64,000 nt of DNA from Abiotrophia sp938010525 (GTDB lineage: Bacteria; Bacillota; Bacilli; Lactobacillales; Aerococcaceae): the NCBI RefSeq assembly GCF_938010525.1, contig NZ_CALLVK010000025.1:1-64000 (forward strand). The letters run 5' to 3'. The translations under genes were made by a program, and so were the position numbers. Shown in pieces: positions 15,903-24,764 of the stretch (its first letter is position 1; each line of letters begins with the position of its first letter). The notes under the pieces are model-generated. The model ran no database searches and had not been told where the DNA came from. It saw only the letters and a program-made list of their open reading frames with translations.

Positions 15903-17411
15903 ATGACACAAATCGCAGAGTACCTATTGGATATTGAAGATATCGTCAAGGAGTTTCCAGGGGTCAAAGCCTTGGACGGTGCGCGACTTAAAGTTCGCCC
16001 TGGTACCATTCACGCCCTCATGGGTGAGAACGGTGCTGGTAAATCAACTATGATGAAATGTCTCTTCGGTATCTATATCGAGGACTCCGGTAGTATCAAA
16101 CTCAATGGCCAACCCGTACGCTTTAACAACCCAAAACAAGCATTGGAACAAGGCGTCTCCATGGTCCATCAGGAACTGAATCAGGTTCTTAAACGTAGCG
16201 TCATGGAAAATATCTGGTTGGGCCGCTTCCCAAAGACCAAACTTGGTCTAATTGACGAGCATAAGATGTACCAAGATACCAAGGCCATCTTCCAGCAACT
16301 CAACTTGGATATTGATCCACGGACTATCATTGGTAAACTCTCCGTCTCCCAACGTCAGATGATTGAGATTGCCAAGGCAGTCAGCTACGATGCCAAGGTA
16401 ATTATCCTAGACGAGCCAACTTCCTCTCTAACGGAGCAAGAAGTTCAGCACCTCTTCCGCATCATGAACCAACTCAAGGATCAAGGTTGTGGCTTGGTTT
16501 ATATCTCTCATAAGATGGAAGAAATTTTAGCCATTTCTGATGAAGTAACCATTATGCGTGACGGTCAATGGATTGCGACAGAAGCAGCTAAAGACCTAAC
16601 CATGGAACGCATCATCCAACTCATGGTGGGGCGGGATATCGGCCATCGTTTCCCTCCACGTAACAACCATCCTGGCCAGGTAACCTTAGAAGTGCGCAAT
16701 TTGACCGCTAAATATCAACCAAGCATCCAAGACGTGTCCTTAACCGTTCACGAAGGCGAAGTCTTGGGGATTGCCGGTTTGGTGGGGTCTCGTCGGACTG
16801 AGTTGATTGAATGTATCTTCGGAATTGCCAGCCTAGCCAGTGGCGAAATCTATAAGAATGGCAAGCTAATTCATAATAACAACTCCCGCGACGCTATCAA
16901 AAACGGCTTTGCCTTGGTGACAGAAGAACGCCGGGCAACTGGGATTTTCCCAATCGCGGACATTCGTTTTAATACGGTTATCTCTAATATGCGCCACTAT
17001 CGCGGTAAGTTAGGTCTGATTCGCAATGCTTCCATGGGTAGCGATACCCAACGCATGATTGATGCCATGGCCATCAAGACACCAAGTCAACGAACACAAA
17101 TCCGCTCCTTATCAGGTGGTAACCAGCAGAAGGTAATTATTGGCCGTTGGCTACTAACCGATGCGGATATCTATCTCTTCGACGAGCCAACGCGGGGGAT
17201 TGACGTCGGAGCCAAGTACGAAATCTACCAAATCATTTTAGACTTAGCTAAGAAAGGCAAGACCGTTATCGTTGTCTCCAGTGAAATGACCGAGTTGCTC
17301 GGTATCACTGACCGCATCGCAGTCATGTCTAACGGTCGTTTGGCTGGCGTCGAAAAGACCGAATCACTCACCCAAGAAGAAATTCTTCGCTTGAGTGCAC
17401 TCTATCTCTAA
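15903..17411 (+). CDS. mglA: Galactose/methylgalactoside-type ABC transporter ATP-binding protein
   Basis: A 502-residue double-ATPase subunit of a CUT2-class monosaccharide importer at the inner face of the membrane. The first ATPase half has GENGAGKST, signature LSVSQRQMIEIAKA and Walker B VIILDEPTSSL. The second has the degenerate GLVGSRRTE P-loop usual in this family, with LSGGNQQKVIIGRWL and IYLFDEPTRGID. A GGTGGTGA site precedes the ATG. It is followed after 13 bases by the permease and then the binding protein. The galactose assignment rests on the calcium-loop binding protein encoded by mglB. Confidence 0.9.
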   Translation: MTQIAEYLLDIEDIVKEFPGVKALDGARLKVRPGTIHALMGENGAGKSTMMKCLFGIYIEDSGSIKLNGQPVRFNNPKQALEQGVSMVHQELNQVLKRSVMENIWLGRFPKTKLGLIDEHKMYQDTKAIFQQLNLDIDPRTIIGKLSVSQRQMIEIAKAVSYDAKVIILDEPTSSLTEQEVQHLFRIMNQLKDQGCGLVYISHKMEEILAISDEVTIMRDGQWIATEAAKDLTMERIIQLMVGRDIGHRFPPRNNHPGQVTLEVRNLTAKYQPSIQDVSLTVHEGEVLGIAGLVGSRRTELIECIFGIASLASGEIYKNGKLIHNNNSRDAIKNGFALVTEERRATGIFPIADIRFNTVISNMRHYRGKLGLIRNASMGSDTQRMIDAMAIKTPSQRTQIRSLSGGNQQKVIIGRWLLTDADIYLFDEPTRGIDVGAKYEIYQIILDLAKKGKTVIVVSSEMTELLGITDRIAVMSNGRLAGVEKTESLTQEEILRLSALYL

Positions 17412-17424
17412 GGAGGATGTCTCT

Positions 17425-18459
17425 ATGGAACTAAGTAAAAAACTACGCTTCACCAATAAAACACCGCGCGAGCTATTATTAGACTTTTCTCTTTATATTG
17501 TGCTTGCTGCTTTAATCGCCATCATTATTTCGATGGACACTTCTTTCGTTTCACCAAAAAACTTCATTAACATCTTGGCTCAAGCCTCTACTCGGATCAT
17601 TATGGCCTGCGGGGCTGCCGGGCTTATCATCTTAGGCGGGACAGACTTGTCTGCCGGCCGCGTCTTGGGTTTAACTTCCCTGATTGCTGCCTCCCTCCTT
17701 CAATCAACTACCTACGCTTCGCGTATGTATCCCGATTTACCTCAATTGCCACTCTGGTTGCCACTCATCATCGTTATTGTAGTCGGCGGGATCTTCGGTT
17801 TGATTAACGGTTTTGGGGTAGCCGTTCTTAAAGTCCACGCCTTCATTATTACCTTAGGGACTCAATTAGTAGCTTACGGGATTGCCTTGATTTATCAACA
17901 ACAACAAGCAGGGGGCGCACAACCGATTGCTAACTTTGACGACCGCTACCGTAATTTAGTTAATGGCACCGTCAACTTTACCAAAGATATTCAAATCCCT
18001 TATGTAGTCTTCTACGCCATTGTCGTCTGCGTGATTATGTGGATTATCTGGAATAAGACCCAACTTGGTAAGAACATGTATGCTATCGGGGGCAACATCG
18101 AAGCAGCTGAAGTTTCCGGGGTTAATATCGTTAAGAATATCCTCATCATTTTCCTGATTTCAGGGATTCTCTATGGCTTAGCTGGCTATCTGGAAGCTGC
18201 TCGGGTAGGGTCTACTACCTCTAACACCGGTCTTAACTACGACCTCGATGCCATCTCTGCTTCCGTTATCGGGGGTGTCTCCTTCTCTGGTGGGATTGGG
18301 ACCATTCCTGGCGTTATTATCGGGGCGATCATCCTCCAATTCATCAACTATGGTTTGGCTTATGTAGGTGTTAACCCTAACTACCAATACATCATCAAGG
18401 GCTTGATCATTATCTTGGCGGTAGCAATCGACGTACGTAAATACATCAAGCGCAAATAA
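17425..18459 (+). CDS. mglC: Galactose/methylgalactoside-type ABC transporter permease
   Basis: A 344-residue CUT2 permease with about eight to ten hydrophobic helices. The family signature GTDLSAGRVLGLTSLIAAS is present, along with GVAVLKVHAFIITLGT and EAARVGSTTSNTGLNYDLDAISASVIGG, typical of MglC/RbsC. The start at 17425 is set by AAGGAGG about eight bases upstream; the longer frame begins inside mglA. Partner ATPase and binding protein flank it. Confidence 0.92.
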   Translation: MELSKKLRFTNKTPRELLLDFSLYIVLAALIAIIISMDTSFVSPKNFINILAQASTRIIMACGAAGLIILGGTDLSAGRVLGLTSLIAASLLQSTTYASRMYPDLPQLPLWLPLIIVIVVGGIFGLINGFGVAVLKVHAFIITLGTQLVAYGIALIYQQQQAGGAQPIANFDDRYRNLVNGTVNFTKDIQIPYVVFYAIVVCVIMWIIWNKTQLGKNMYAIGGNIEAAEVSGVNIVKNILIIFLISGILYGLAGYLEAARVGSTTSNTGLNYDLDAISASVIGGVSFSGGIGTIPGVIIGAIILQFINYGLAYVGVNPNYQYIIKGLIIILAVAIDVRKYIKRK

Positions 18460-18496
18460 GACCGTAAATTTTCTAACCTGGAGTGTAAAAAAATCA

Positions 18497-18526
18497 ATGT
18501 AATCGTTTTACATGCCGTGTTATACT
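18497..18526 (+). promoter_or_regulatory. mglB promoter with 17-bp inverted repeat operator
   Basis: ATGTAATCGTTTTACAT (18497-18513) is an ATGTAA...TTACAT dyad with a CG core. It overlaps the -35 position of a TATACT -10 at 18521-18526. Binding of a LacI/CcpA-family protein here would occlude the promoter. It gives mglB transcription separate from mglAC. Confidence 0.6.
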
Positions 18527-18565
18527 CAATTCAACAAAATAAAATCCTTAAAGGAGTCGATCTTT

Positions 18566-19585
18566 ATGAAAAAAGTCATTACATGGTGCGCCATCTTCTG
18601 CCTATTCTGCTTAGCGCTAGTTCCTAGTCTCAGCCCTAAAGTTCAAGCCGAAGATAAGAACATCAAAATTGGGGTAGCTTTCTACAAATACGATGACGCT
18701 TATATGTCTTCCGTACGTGTAGCGCTTGAAAAAATTGCCAAAGAGCATTCTAACGTTGAACTCATCGTCAATGACTCTCAAAACGACCAAGCTAAACAAA
18801 ACGACCAAATCGATGTCATGATTCAAAAAGGCGTTGATGTCCTCTTGATTAACGTGGTGGACACCGGGGCAGCAGAAGCAGTCGTTCAAAAAGCTAAAGA
18901 CGCGAATATTCCGCTCGTGCTCTTCAACCGTGAACCAGCGACTGACGTTGTTAAAGCATACGACAAAGCCCGTTTCGTTGGGACAACCGCTAAAGAAGCT
19001 GGGATTATCCAAGGTAAGATGATTGCGGAACTATGGAAATCTGACAAGAAATATGACCGCAATGGTAACGGCAAATTAGATTACGTTATGTTAATCGGTG
19101 ACCCAGAAAACCCAGAAGCAATCGCTCGTACAAAATACGCTGTTGATACTTTAACCGAAGCTAAGATTGAAGTGAACAAATTAGGTGACCAAGTTGCTAA
19201 CTGGGACCCAGACAAAGCAAAAACTGCAACTGACGCTTGGTTAGCTAAAGACGCTGACAATATCGACGTCATCATCTCTAATAACGACTCAATGGCTTCT
19301 GGTGCTATTGCTGCCCTCCAAGGCGCTGGTTTTAACACTGATGCTAAAGCTGACAAGAAGATTCCTGTATTTGGGGTAGATGCGACTGAAGAAGCAGTAG
19401 ACCTCATTGCACGTGGCATTATGACTGGTACTGTCAAACAAGATGCTGAAGGGATGGCAAAAGCTGTCTTCGCACTCTCTTACAATGCAGGTCAAGGCAA
19501 AGACTTCTTAGATGGCACTGACTACAAGTACGACGACACTCAAGTTGCTGTACGTATTCCTTACCAAGCCTTCAACGGCCAATAG
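18566..19585 (+). CDS. mglB: Galactose/glucose-binding protein (MglB-like)
   Basis: A 339-residue extracellular binding protein of the ribose/galactose family. An EF-hand-like calcium loop DRNGNGKLDYVM (about 155-165) is the hallmark of MglB and rare elsewhere in the family. Ligand-contact segments are FYKYDDAYMSSVR near the start, LFNREPA, ISNNDSMASGAI and FGVDATEEAVD. The signal peptide ends VQA before EDK and has no lipobox, odd for a Gram-positive binding protein. The ATG at 18566 follows AAAGGAG. Gene order mglA-mglC-mglB with a separate promoter for the last gene is unusual, as mglBAC is the common order. Confidence 0.9.
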   Translation: MKKVITWCAIFCLFCLALVPSLSPKVQAEDKNIKIGVAFYKYDDAYMSSVRVALEKIAKEHSNVELIVNDSQNDQAKQNDQIDVMIQKGVDVLLINVVDTGAAEAVVQKAKDANIPLVLFNREPATDVVKAYDKARFVGTTAKEAGIIQGKMIAELWKSDKKYDRNGNGKLDYVMLIGDPENPEAIARTKYAVDTLTEAKIEVNKLGDQVANWDPDKAKTATDAWLAKDADNIDVIISNNDSMASGAIAALQGAGFNTDAKADKKIPVFGVDATEEAVDLIARGIMTGTVKQDAEGMAKAVFALSYNAGQGKDFLDGTDYKYDDTQVAVRIPYQAFNGQ

Positions 19586-19610
19586 GCTATTATTGAAGGG
19601 TATCTCCTTT

Positions 19611-19635
19611 AGGCAAGTTCCTCTGGAGCTTGCCT
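19611..19635 (+). promoter_or_regulatory. Hairpin between mglB and the small membrane protein gene
   Basis: AGGCAAG (19611-19617) pairs with CTTGCCT (19629-19635) across an 11-base loop. There is no real T run, so it is more likely a stabilising or attenuating hairpin after mglB than a full terminator. Confidence 0.45.
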
Positions 19636-19662
19636 TGCTTTATCCACACCAGGAGGAACATG

Positions 19663-19830
19663 ATGACCACCCAAGAATCCACCGAAAACAAGCCTGAGGT
19701 AAGCAAAACTTCACCTAGACGAAGCAATCTATACGAGGGCATTCATCTATCAGAGCGCACCCTCAACATCATCATCGGCATGATTATCGGGTTGTTGGCT
19801 CTAACCCTCTACTTCGCCTTACCGCGTTAA
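19663..19830 (+). CDS. Small single-pass membrane protein
   Basis: A 55-residue protein. A charged N-terminal half (Glu/Lys/Arg-rich) and a short conserved-looking segment NLYEGIHLSERT are followed by one hydrophobic helix (about 31-52) and a terminal Arg. AGGAGG precedes two adjacent ATGs; the second, at 19663, has better spacing. It is followed by a strong terminator, so it is the last gene of the mgl transcript. I do not recognise the family. The real ribosome site, sensible composition and operon position argue for a genuine gene. Confidence 0.65.
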   Translation: MTTQESTENKPEVSKTSPRRSNLYEGIHLSERTLNIIIGMIIGLLALTLYFALPR

Positions 19831-19837
19831 GGCAGAC

Positions 19838-19874
19838 AAAAATAGGCTGAGACTTTTGTCTCAGCCTATTTTTT
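19838..19874. terminator. Bidirectional terminator between the mgl operon and dusB
   Basis: A 16-bp perfect stem (19838-19853 with 19858-19873), TTTT loop, A run on the left arm and T run on the right. It ends the mgl transcript rightward and the dusB transcript leftward. Confidence 0.92.
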
Positions 19875-19890
19875 TATCTGCTTACAAGGA

Positions 19891-20922
19891 CTAAGCCTCC
19901 ACTACAGACTCTTGGCTAGCCTTGCGCGCTAATTCCTTAGCTTCACGTTCTTCCACCTGATCTACAAAATCACGTAGAAGCTGCTTCACAACAGTTGGAT
20001 CTTCAGTCTCATTGACCGCCACCTTAACCTTAGAAGAACGCGGAATACCTTTAAGATAGTAATGGGCTTGGGTCCGAAATTCTCGCGTTGCAGTCCGATC
20101 ACCCTTGAGGTCTACCAAGCGTTCTAGATGGTCGATGGCCGTGTCAATTTTCTGTCTCGCCGTCATTGCCGGCAAGAGTTCACCGGTCTCAACATAGTGG
20201 ACCATCTGCTGAATAACCCATGGATTGCCCAGAGCTGCACGCCCCACCATGACACCATCTACGCCCGTCGTATCAAGCAAGTATTTGAGTTCTTCAGGCG
20301 TTCTAACATCCCCATTGCCAACAAAAGGAATGGTTTTGAGTTCTTTCTTAACTTGCGCCAAAATATCCCAGTTGGCCTTGCCTTCATACATCTGTACCCG
20401 GGTCCGGCCGTGCATGGCCACCATTGAAGCACCTGCGCGTTCAGCTGCTAAGGCATTTTCAATGGCGTAAAGATGTTCATCATCCCAACCAGTCCGCATT
20501 TTTACTGTGACTGGCTTCTGAACGGCATCCACTACTGCTGCCACCATTTCATAAACCTTGTTCGGATCTAAGAGCCAACGTGCCCCTGCTTCTGCCTTAA
20601 TGACCTTGTTAACAGGACAACCCATATTAATATCAATAATGGCACATTCAGTGTTTTCAGCAACATATTTAGCCGCCTCTACCAAAGTTTCTTTGTTGCC
20701 TCCCATAATTTGAATGCTGAGAGGATACTCATTTGGCTCAATGTGTAGCATGCTTAGGGTCTTGTCGTTACGGAACTGAATCCCCTTGTCACTAATCATC
20801 TCGCAAACAACTAGGCCTGCACCAAATTGTTTTACAATGGTCCGAAAGGCCGCATTTGATACTCCCGCCATGGGTGCTACCACGACCGGGTTTGGAATCT
20901 CAATTTCTCTAATTTTGAACAA
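19891..20922 (-). CDS. dusB: tRNA-dihydrouridine synthase B
   Basis: An FMN enzyme that reduces uridine to dihydrouridine in the tRNA D loop. It is 343 residues. APMAGVSNAAFR near the N-terminus opens the TIM barrel. MGCPVNKV carries the catalytic Cys, VKMRTGWDD and MHGRTR are flavin/tRNA segments, and VGNGDV and GVMVGRAALGNPW are FMN phosphate-binding. I choose a TTG start at 20922: AGGAGG lies seven bases upstream and the codon is one base past the hslO stop. The longer frame would begin inside hslO at a GTG with no ribosome site. Confidence 0.92.
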   Translation of the reverse strand: MFKIREIEIPNPVVVAPMAGVSNAAFRTIVKQFGAGLVVCEMISDKGIQFRNDKTLSMLHIEPNEYPLSIQIMGGNKETLVEAAKYVAENTECAIIDINMGCPVNKVIKAEAGARWLLDPNKVYEMVAAVVDAVQKPVTVKMRTGWDDEHLYAIENALAAERAGASMVAMHGRTRVQMYEGKANWDILAQVKKELKTIPFVGNGDVRTPEELKYLLDTTGVDGVMVGRAALGNPWVIQQMVHYVETGELLPAMTARQKIDTAIDHLERLVDLKGDRTATREFRTQAHYYLKGIPRSSKVKVAVNETEDPTVVKQLLRDFVDQVEEREAKELARKASQESVVEA

Positions 20923-20923
20923 G

Positions 20924-21835
20924 TTATACCTCCTCTGAGTCTGCTTCTTGCCCTGCAGCTTCACCTGCTGCGATGATGGCTTCTAAATCTTGAGCACTAT
21001 AATCATAGTGGTTCTCACAATAATGGCAGACTACTTCAGCGCCCCCATCTTCATCAATCATAGCTTGGATTTCCTTACGACCTAAGGACTGAATACCGTG
21101 TCCATAGGCTTCCTTAGAGCAACCGCAATAGAAAGAAACATCCTTTTTAGACAGAACTTCAGAATTACCATGCCCAACCAAGAGATCCAGTAGAGCCTCT
21201 AAGCTTGGTTGTGACTCCAAGAGATCGGAGAAACGGCCTAAATCCGCAATGCGTTTTTCAATGAAGTCAATGGTTTCATCAGTGGCCCCAGGCATCACTT
21301 GAATCATAAAACCACCAGACTTAGCCACAGACTCATCCGGATTAACCAAGACAGAAAGGCCAATACAAGAAGCCGTTTGTTCAGACACAGCCATATAATA
21401 GGTGAAATCTTCTGCCAATTCCCCACTCACCAAGGGCACTTGGCCAGAGAAGAGTTCCTTATTGCCTAAGAGTTTGCGTACAGCCATATTGCCCGGCATG
21501 CCCACTGCCCCAGCAACGTCTAACTTGCCAATTGTATTGAGTTCTAAGGCCACCTGCGGATTAGATACAAAGCCACGTACATGACCGTAGGCATCTCCTT
21601 CCGCAATAATCCGGCCTACTGGTCCCGTTCCGAGAATTTCTACTCGCAAACGTTCGTCGCCCTTAGAATTAGCTGCTAATAAGAGGGTCCCCACCAGGGT
21701 CCGCCCCAAAACAGCCGTTGCGGTATGCCAGGTTTTGTGGCGATTGACTGCTTCCTGGACAACGCCAGTAGCATCCAAAACCAAAACTCGTAATTGGCCA
21801 TCGAATGCCAAGGCTGTTAATAATTGATCTGACAT
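20924..21835 (-). CDS. hslO: Hsp33 redox-regulated chaperone
   Basis: A cytoplasmic holdase activated by disulfide formation under oxidative and heat stress. It is 303 residues. The C-terminal zinc redox switch is complete: CGC in SFYCGCSKEAYG and CHYC in VVCHYCENHY. The start at 21835 (MSDQLL) follows GGAGG by eight bases; about 25 in-frame residues upstream are not conserved-looking. It is coupled to dusB by a one-base gap and lies downstream of ftsH, the usual Firmicutes order. Confidence 0.95.
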   Translation of the reverse strand: MSDQLLTALAFDGQLRVLVLDATGVVQEAVNRHKTWHTATAVLGRTLVGTLLLAANSKGDERLRVEILGTGPVGRIIAEGDAYGHVRGFVSNPQVALELNTIGKLDVAGAVGMPGNMAVRKLLGNKELFSGQVPLVSGELAEDFTYYMAVSEQTASCIGLSVLVNPDESVAKSGGFMIQVMPGATDETIDFIEKRIADLGRFSDLLESQPSLEALLDLLVGHGNSEVLSKKDVSFYCGCSKEAYGHGIQSLGRKEIQAMIDEDGGAEVVCHYCENHYDYSAQDLEAIIAAGEAAGQEADSEEV

Positions 21836-21934
21836 GATTGCTTCCTCCATCTCCCAATGGGAGTCATTATATTCCGTTTCTAAGTATAGCAGACCCCACC
21901 AGTTTAGCAAGTCTTTGGCCTAGCGCTAGTAGGC

Positions 21935-21965
21935 AAAAAAATCAGACCTCAAGGGCCTGATTTTT
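21935..21965 (-). terminator. ftsH terminator
   Basis: Stem AAAAATCAG with CTGATTTTT plus an inner CC/GG pair around TCAA, A run at 21935-21941 read as U tract on the minus strand, directly after the ftsH stop. Confidence 0.8.
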
Positions 21966-21969
21966 CTTC

Positions 21970-24021
21970 TTAGGCTTGATGATGGTCAGACGACACTTGG
22001 TCATCGGCAATGACACGGTCACCAGCTTCTAGTGCTTCTTCTACACGTGAAGGAGCCACTTCTTGGTCTTGGCTTTCTGCCGGAGCAGGAGCGTCTGTTT
22101 CTTCAGGCTTCGCTACTTGCTCAGGCATCTTCCCAGTCTTGAAGAGAGACTCGATTTGCGCTGCTTCTAAGGTCTCAACTTCAAGCAGTTTCTCTGCAAT
22201 CAGGTTGAGTTGCTCACGGTGCTCATTGATAATACGGTGTGCCTCTTCGTGAGCTTGGTTCAATAATTGACGCACTTCGTTGTCAATCTCATAGGCTACC
22301 TGATCCGAGTAAGCAGGTTTCTGGCCATAGTCACGACCAACGAAGACGGTATGGTTGCCTTCGTATTGAACTGGCCCTAAGCGGTCTGACATCCCATATT
22401 CAGTGACCATGCTACGGGCAATCTTAGTCGCTTGCTGGAAGTCATTGCTGGCCCCAGTAGATTGCGTGTTGAAGACAATCTCTTCGGCAGCACGACCACC
22501 CAGGAGCCCTACCATTTGATCATAGAGTTCCTTACGGGTCACAATATAAGCATCTTCACGAGGTAACATGACCGCATAACCACCTGCACGTCCGCGTGGC
22601 ACGATGGTCACCTTATGAACGACACGTGCATCACTTAGGACCATACCAATGATGGTATGCCCCGCCTCGTGGTAAGCCACGGTACGGCGTTGTTGTTCAG
22701 AAATCACCCGGTCTTTCTTAGCTGGCCCCGCAATCACCCGGTCATGGGCTTCTGCGATGTCCGCTTGAGTGATGGCCTTATGGTTAAAACGTGCTGCTAC
22801 TAAAGCCGCTTCGTTCAGTAAGTTTTCTAACTCAGCCCCTGAGAAGCCAGGCGTTTGTTGTGCCACGACCTTAAGGTCAACTTCTGTTTCTAATTTCTTG
22901 TTACGGGCATGAACTTGAAGAATCTGTTCCCGTCCCTTAACATCTGGGTTACCCACTAGAATCTGACGGTCAAAACGACCTGGACGTAAGAGGGCTGGGT
23001 CTAAGACATCCGAACGGTTAGTCGCCGCAATGACGATGACCCCTTCATTCCCTTCGAAACCATCCATCTCAACCAGTAATTGGTTAAGGGTTTGTTCACG
23101 TTCATCATGTCCGCCCCCGAGACCTGCGCCCCGTTGACGACCTACGGCATCAATTTCGTCGATGAAGATAATAGCTGGGGCATTCTTCTTAGCATTCTCG
23201 AAGAGATCCCGTACCCGGCTAGCCCCGACCCCGACGAACATCTCGACGAATTCAGAACCTGACATGGTGAAGAATGGAACACCCGCTTCGCCGGCCACTG
23301 CCTTGGCTAAGAGGGTTTTACCCGTCCCTGGAGGTCCCTCCAGTAAGACACCAGCTGGGATACGCGCCCCCAACTTGGTGAAACGTTTAGGATCCTTAAG
23401 GAATTCTACTACTTCTACCAGTTCTTGCTTTTCTTCTTCAGCACCCGCTACATCACTGAAGCGGACTTTGACTTTTTGCTTGGAAATATCCTTGGAGCGT
23501 GACTTACCAAAGTTCATGGCCCCTCGCATACCGCCACCGCCAGCACCACTCTGGAACATGTTGTAGAGGAAGAAGCCCATCATACCCATTAAGAGTAGCA
23601 TTGGTAGGAGATTGGCCCACAGTGCCATATTGGATTCGGCCAAGGTCTTCATCTTAACCCCTTGTTGGGTCGCTGTTTCTGTCAATAACTTGAGCGTGCT
23701 ATCGTTGCCTAGCACTCGGCTGGTGAATTGACTGGCAGTCTCACTTCCGCCTTGGAAGAGGGCCACAAAGTTGGTTTGTTCTGAGCGTGTTGTCCCAGTC
23801 TTATATTTACCTTTGACATTATAAACACCGGAACCAATCTGGACATCCATCTCGGCAATCTTGCCGTCAGCAATCTCTGTCATCAACTCACTCTGGGTGA
23901 GTTCCTTGACTTGGCCACCCCCTAGAGCCCCTGATAGGGCATGGAAGAGCATAAAGAGCATGGCTAATGCCATCATAGATGTCAGAATGTTCCGCGTCGA
24001 ATTACGATTTGGGTTTTGCAT
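21970..24021 (-). CDS. ftsH: ATP-dependent zinc metalloprotease FtsH
   Basis: A membrane AAA+ protease that degrades damaged membrane and regulatory proteins. It is 683 residues. Two N-terminal helices (about 11-30 and 133-153) flank an extracytoplasmic domain. The AAA module has GPPGTGKT, IIFIDEIDAVGRQR and the SRH region. The zinc protease has HEAGH. The C-terminus is acidic and about 30 residues longer than some homologues. It follows hpt and tilS as in most Firmicutes. The ribosome site AAAGGAG is about 13 bases from the ATG, longer than usual, with no better start visible. Confidence 0.97.
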   Translation of the reverse strand: MQNPNRNSTRNILTSMMALAMLFMLFHALSGALGGGQVKELTQSELMTEIADGKIAEMDVQIGSGVYNVKGKYKTGTTRSEQTNFVALFQGGSETASQFTSRVLGNDSTLKLLTETATQQGVKMKTLAESNMALWANLLPMLLLMGMMGFFLYNMFQSGAGGGGMRGAMNFGKSRSKDISKQKVKVRFSDVAGAEEEKQELVEVVEFLKDPKRFTKLGARIPAGVLLEGPPGTGKTLLAKAVAGEAGVPFFTMSGSEFVEMFVGVGASRVRDLFENAKKNAPAIIFIDEIDAVGRQRGAGLGGGHDEREQTLNQLLVEMDGFEGNEGVIVIAATNRSDVLDPALLRPGRFDRQILVGNPDVKGREQILQVHARNKKLETEVDLKVVAQQTPGFSGAELENLLNEAALVAARFNHKAITQADIAEAHDRVIAGPAKKDRVISEQQRRTVAYHEAGHTIIGMVLSDARVVHKVTIVPRGRAGGYAVMLPREDAYIVTRKELYDQMVGLLGGRAAEEIVFNTQSTGASNDFQQATKIARSMVTEYGMSDRLGPVQYEGNHTVFVGRDYGQKPAYSDQVAYEIDNEVRQLLNQAHEEAHRIINEHREQLNLIAEKLLEVETLEAAQIESLFKTGKMPEQVAKPEETDAPAPAESQDQEVAPSRVEEALEAGDRVIADDQVSSDHHQA

Positions 24022-24150
24022 AGATGCTGTTCGACTCCTTTGTCTTGATCATTCTGTTCATTCTTGTATTTTATCATATTTTGCTATTAGGTCCTAATGG
24101 AAGGCCCCTGTAAGGCTGGGCTTTACCAATATTTAAGGTTTATTTTCGCC

Positions 24151-24179
24151 AAAAGACCCTAGATCACAGTCTAGGGTCT
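24151..24179 (-). terminator. hpt terminator
   Basis: Stem AGACCCTAGA (24154-24163) / TCTAGGGTCT (24170-24179), U tract on the minus strand from 24151-24154, just past the hpt stop and upstream of ftsH. It implies separate or read-through expression of ftsH. Confidence 0.8.
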
Positions 24180-24189
24180 GGCACATGGC

Positions 24190-24735
24190 CTATTTGCTTT
24201 CGTAAACAGCAGGTGATAAGACACCGATATAAGGCAGATTCCGGTACTCTTGTTTATAGTCTAAACCATATCCCACCACAAACTCATTGGGGATATCTAA
24301 GCCCACATAGTCTGCCTCCATATTGTTTACACGGCGCTCTTTCTTATCCAAGAGGGTGCATACTTTAACGGAATTAGCCTTACGGTAGTGGAGTAAGTCC
24401 ACAATATACTTAAGGGTTTGGCCGGTATCGATAATATCTTCCACAATCAGGATATCCTTACCTTCAACGCGAGTGTCTAAGTCTTTGACAATCTTGACTT
24501 CACCCGATGATTGGAAGGCTTCGCCATAACTCGATACATCCATGAAATCAATCGTTAAGTAGCAGTCCATAGCACGAATAATGTCGGCCATAAAGATTGC
24601 TGCCCCTCGTAAAATCCCAACAACCACTACTTCTTTATCTTTGTAGTCTTCCGTTAAGGTTTTGCCTAGACGGGCCACTGCTTCTGCAATTTCTTCTTGG
24701 GTTACTAGTACTTTTAAAATGTCTTTCTCTAACAT
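24190..24735 (-). CDS. hpt: Hypoxanthine-guanine phosphoribosyltransferase
   Basis: Purine salvage enzyme converting hypoxanthine or guanine with PRPP to IMP or GMP. It is 181 residues. VVVGILRGAAIFMADIIR is the pyrophosphate loop, and ILIVEDIIDTGQTL is the PRPP-binding motif with the acidic pair. VGYGLDYKQEYRNLPYIGVL at the C-terminus is the usual flexible base-binding end. It lies 29 bases after tilS in the standard tilS-hpt-ftsH order. Confidence 0.96.
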   Translation of the reverse strand: MLEKDILKVLVTQEEIAEAVARLGKTLTEDYKDKEVVVVGILRGAAIFMADIIRAMDCYLTIDFMDVSSYGEAFQSSGEVKIVKDLDTRVEGKDILIVEDIIDTGQTLKYIVDLLHYRKANSVKVCTLLDKKERRVNNMEADYVGLDIPNEFVVGYGLDYKQEYRNLPYIGVLSPAVYESK

Positions 24736-24764
24736 TGAGCTTTCTCTCCTTTTTATCTAGTGTC

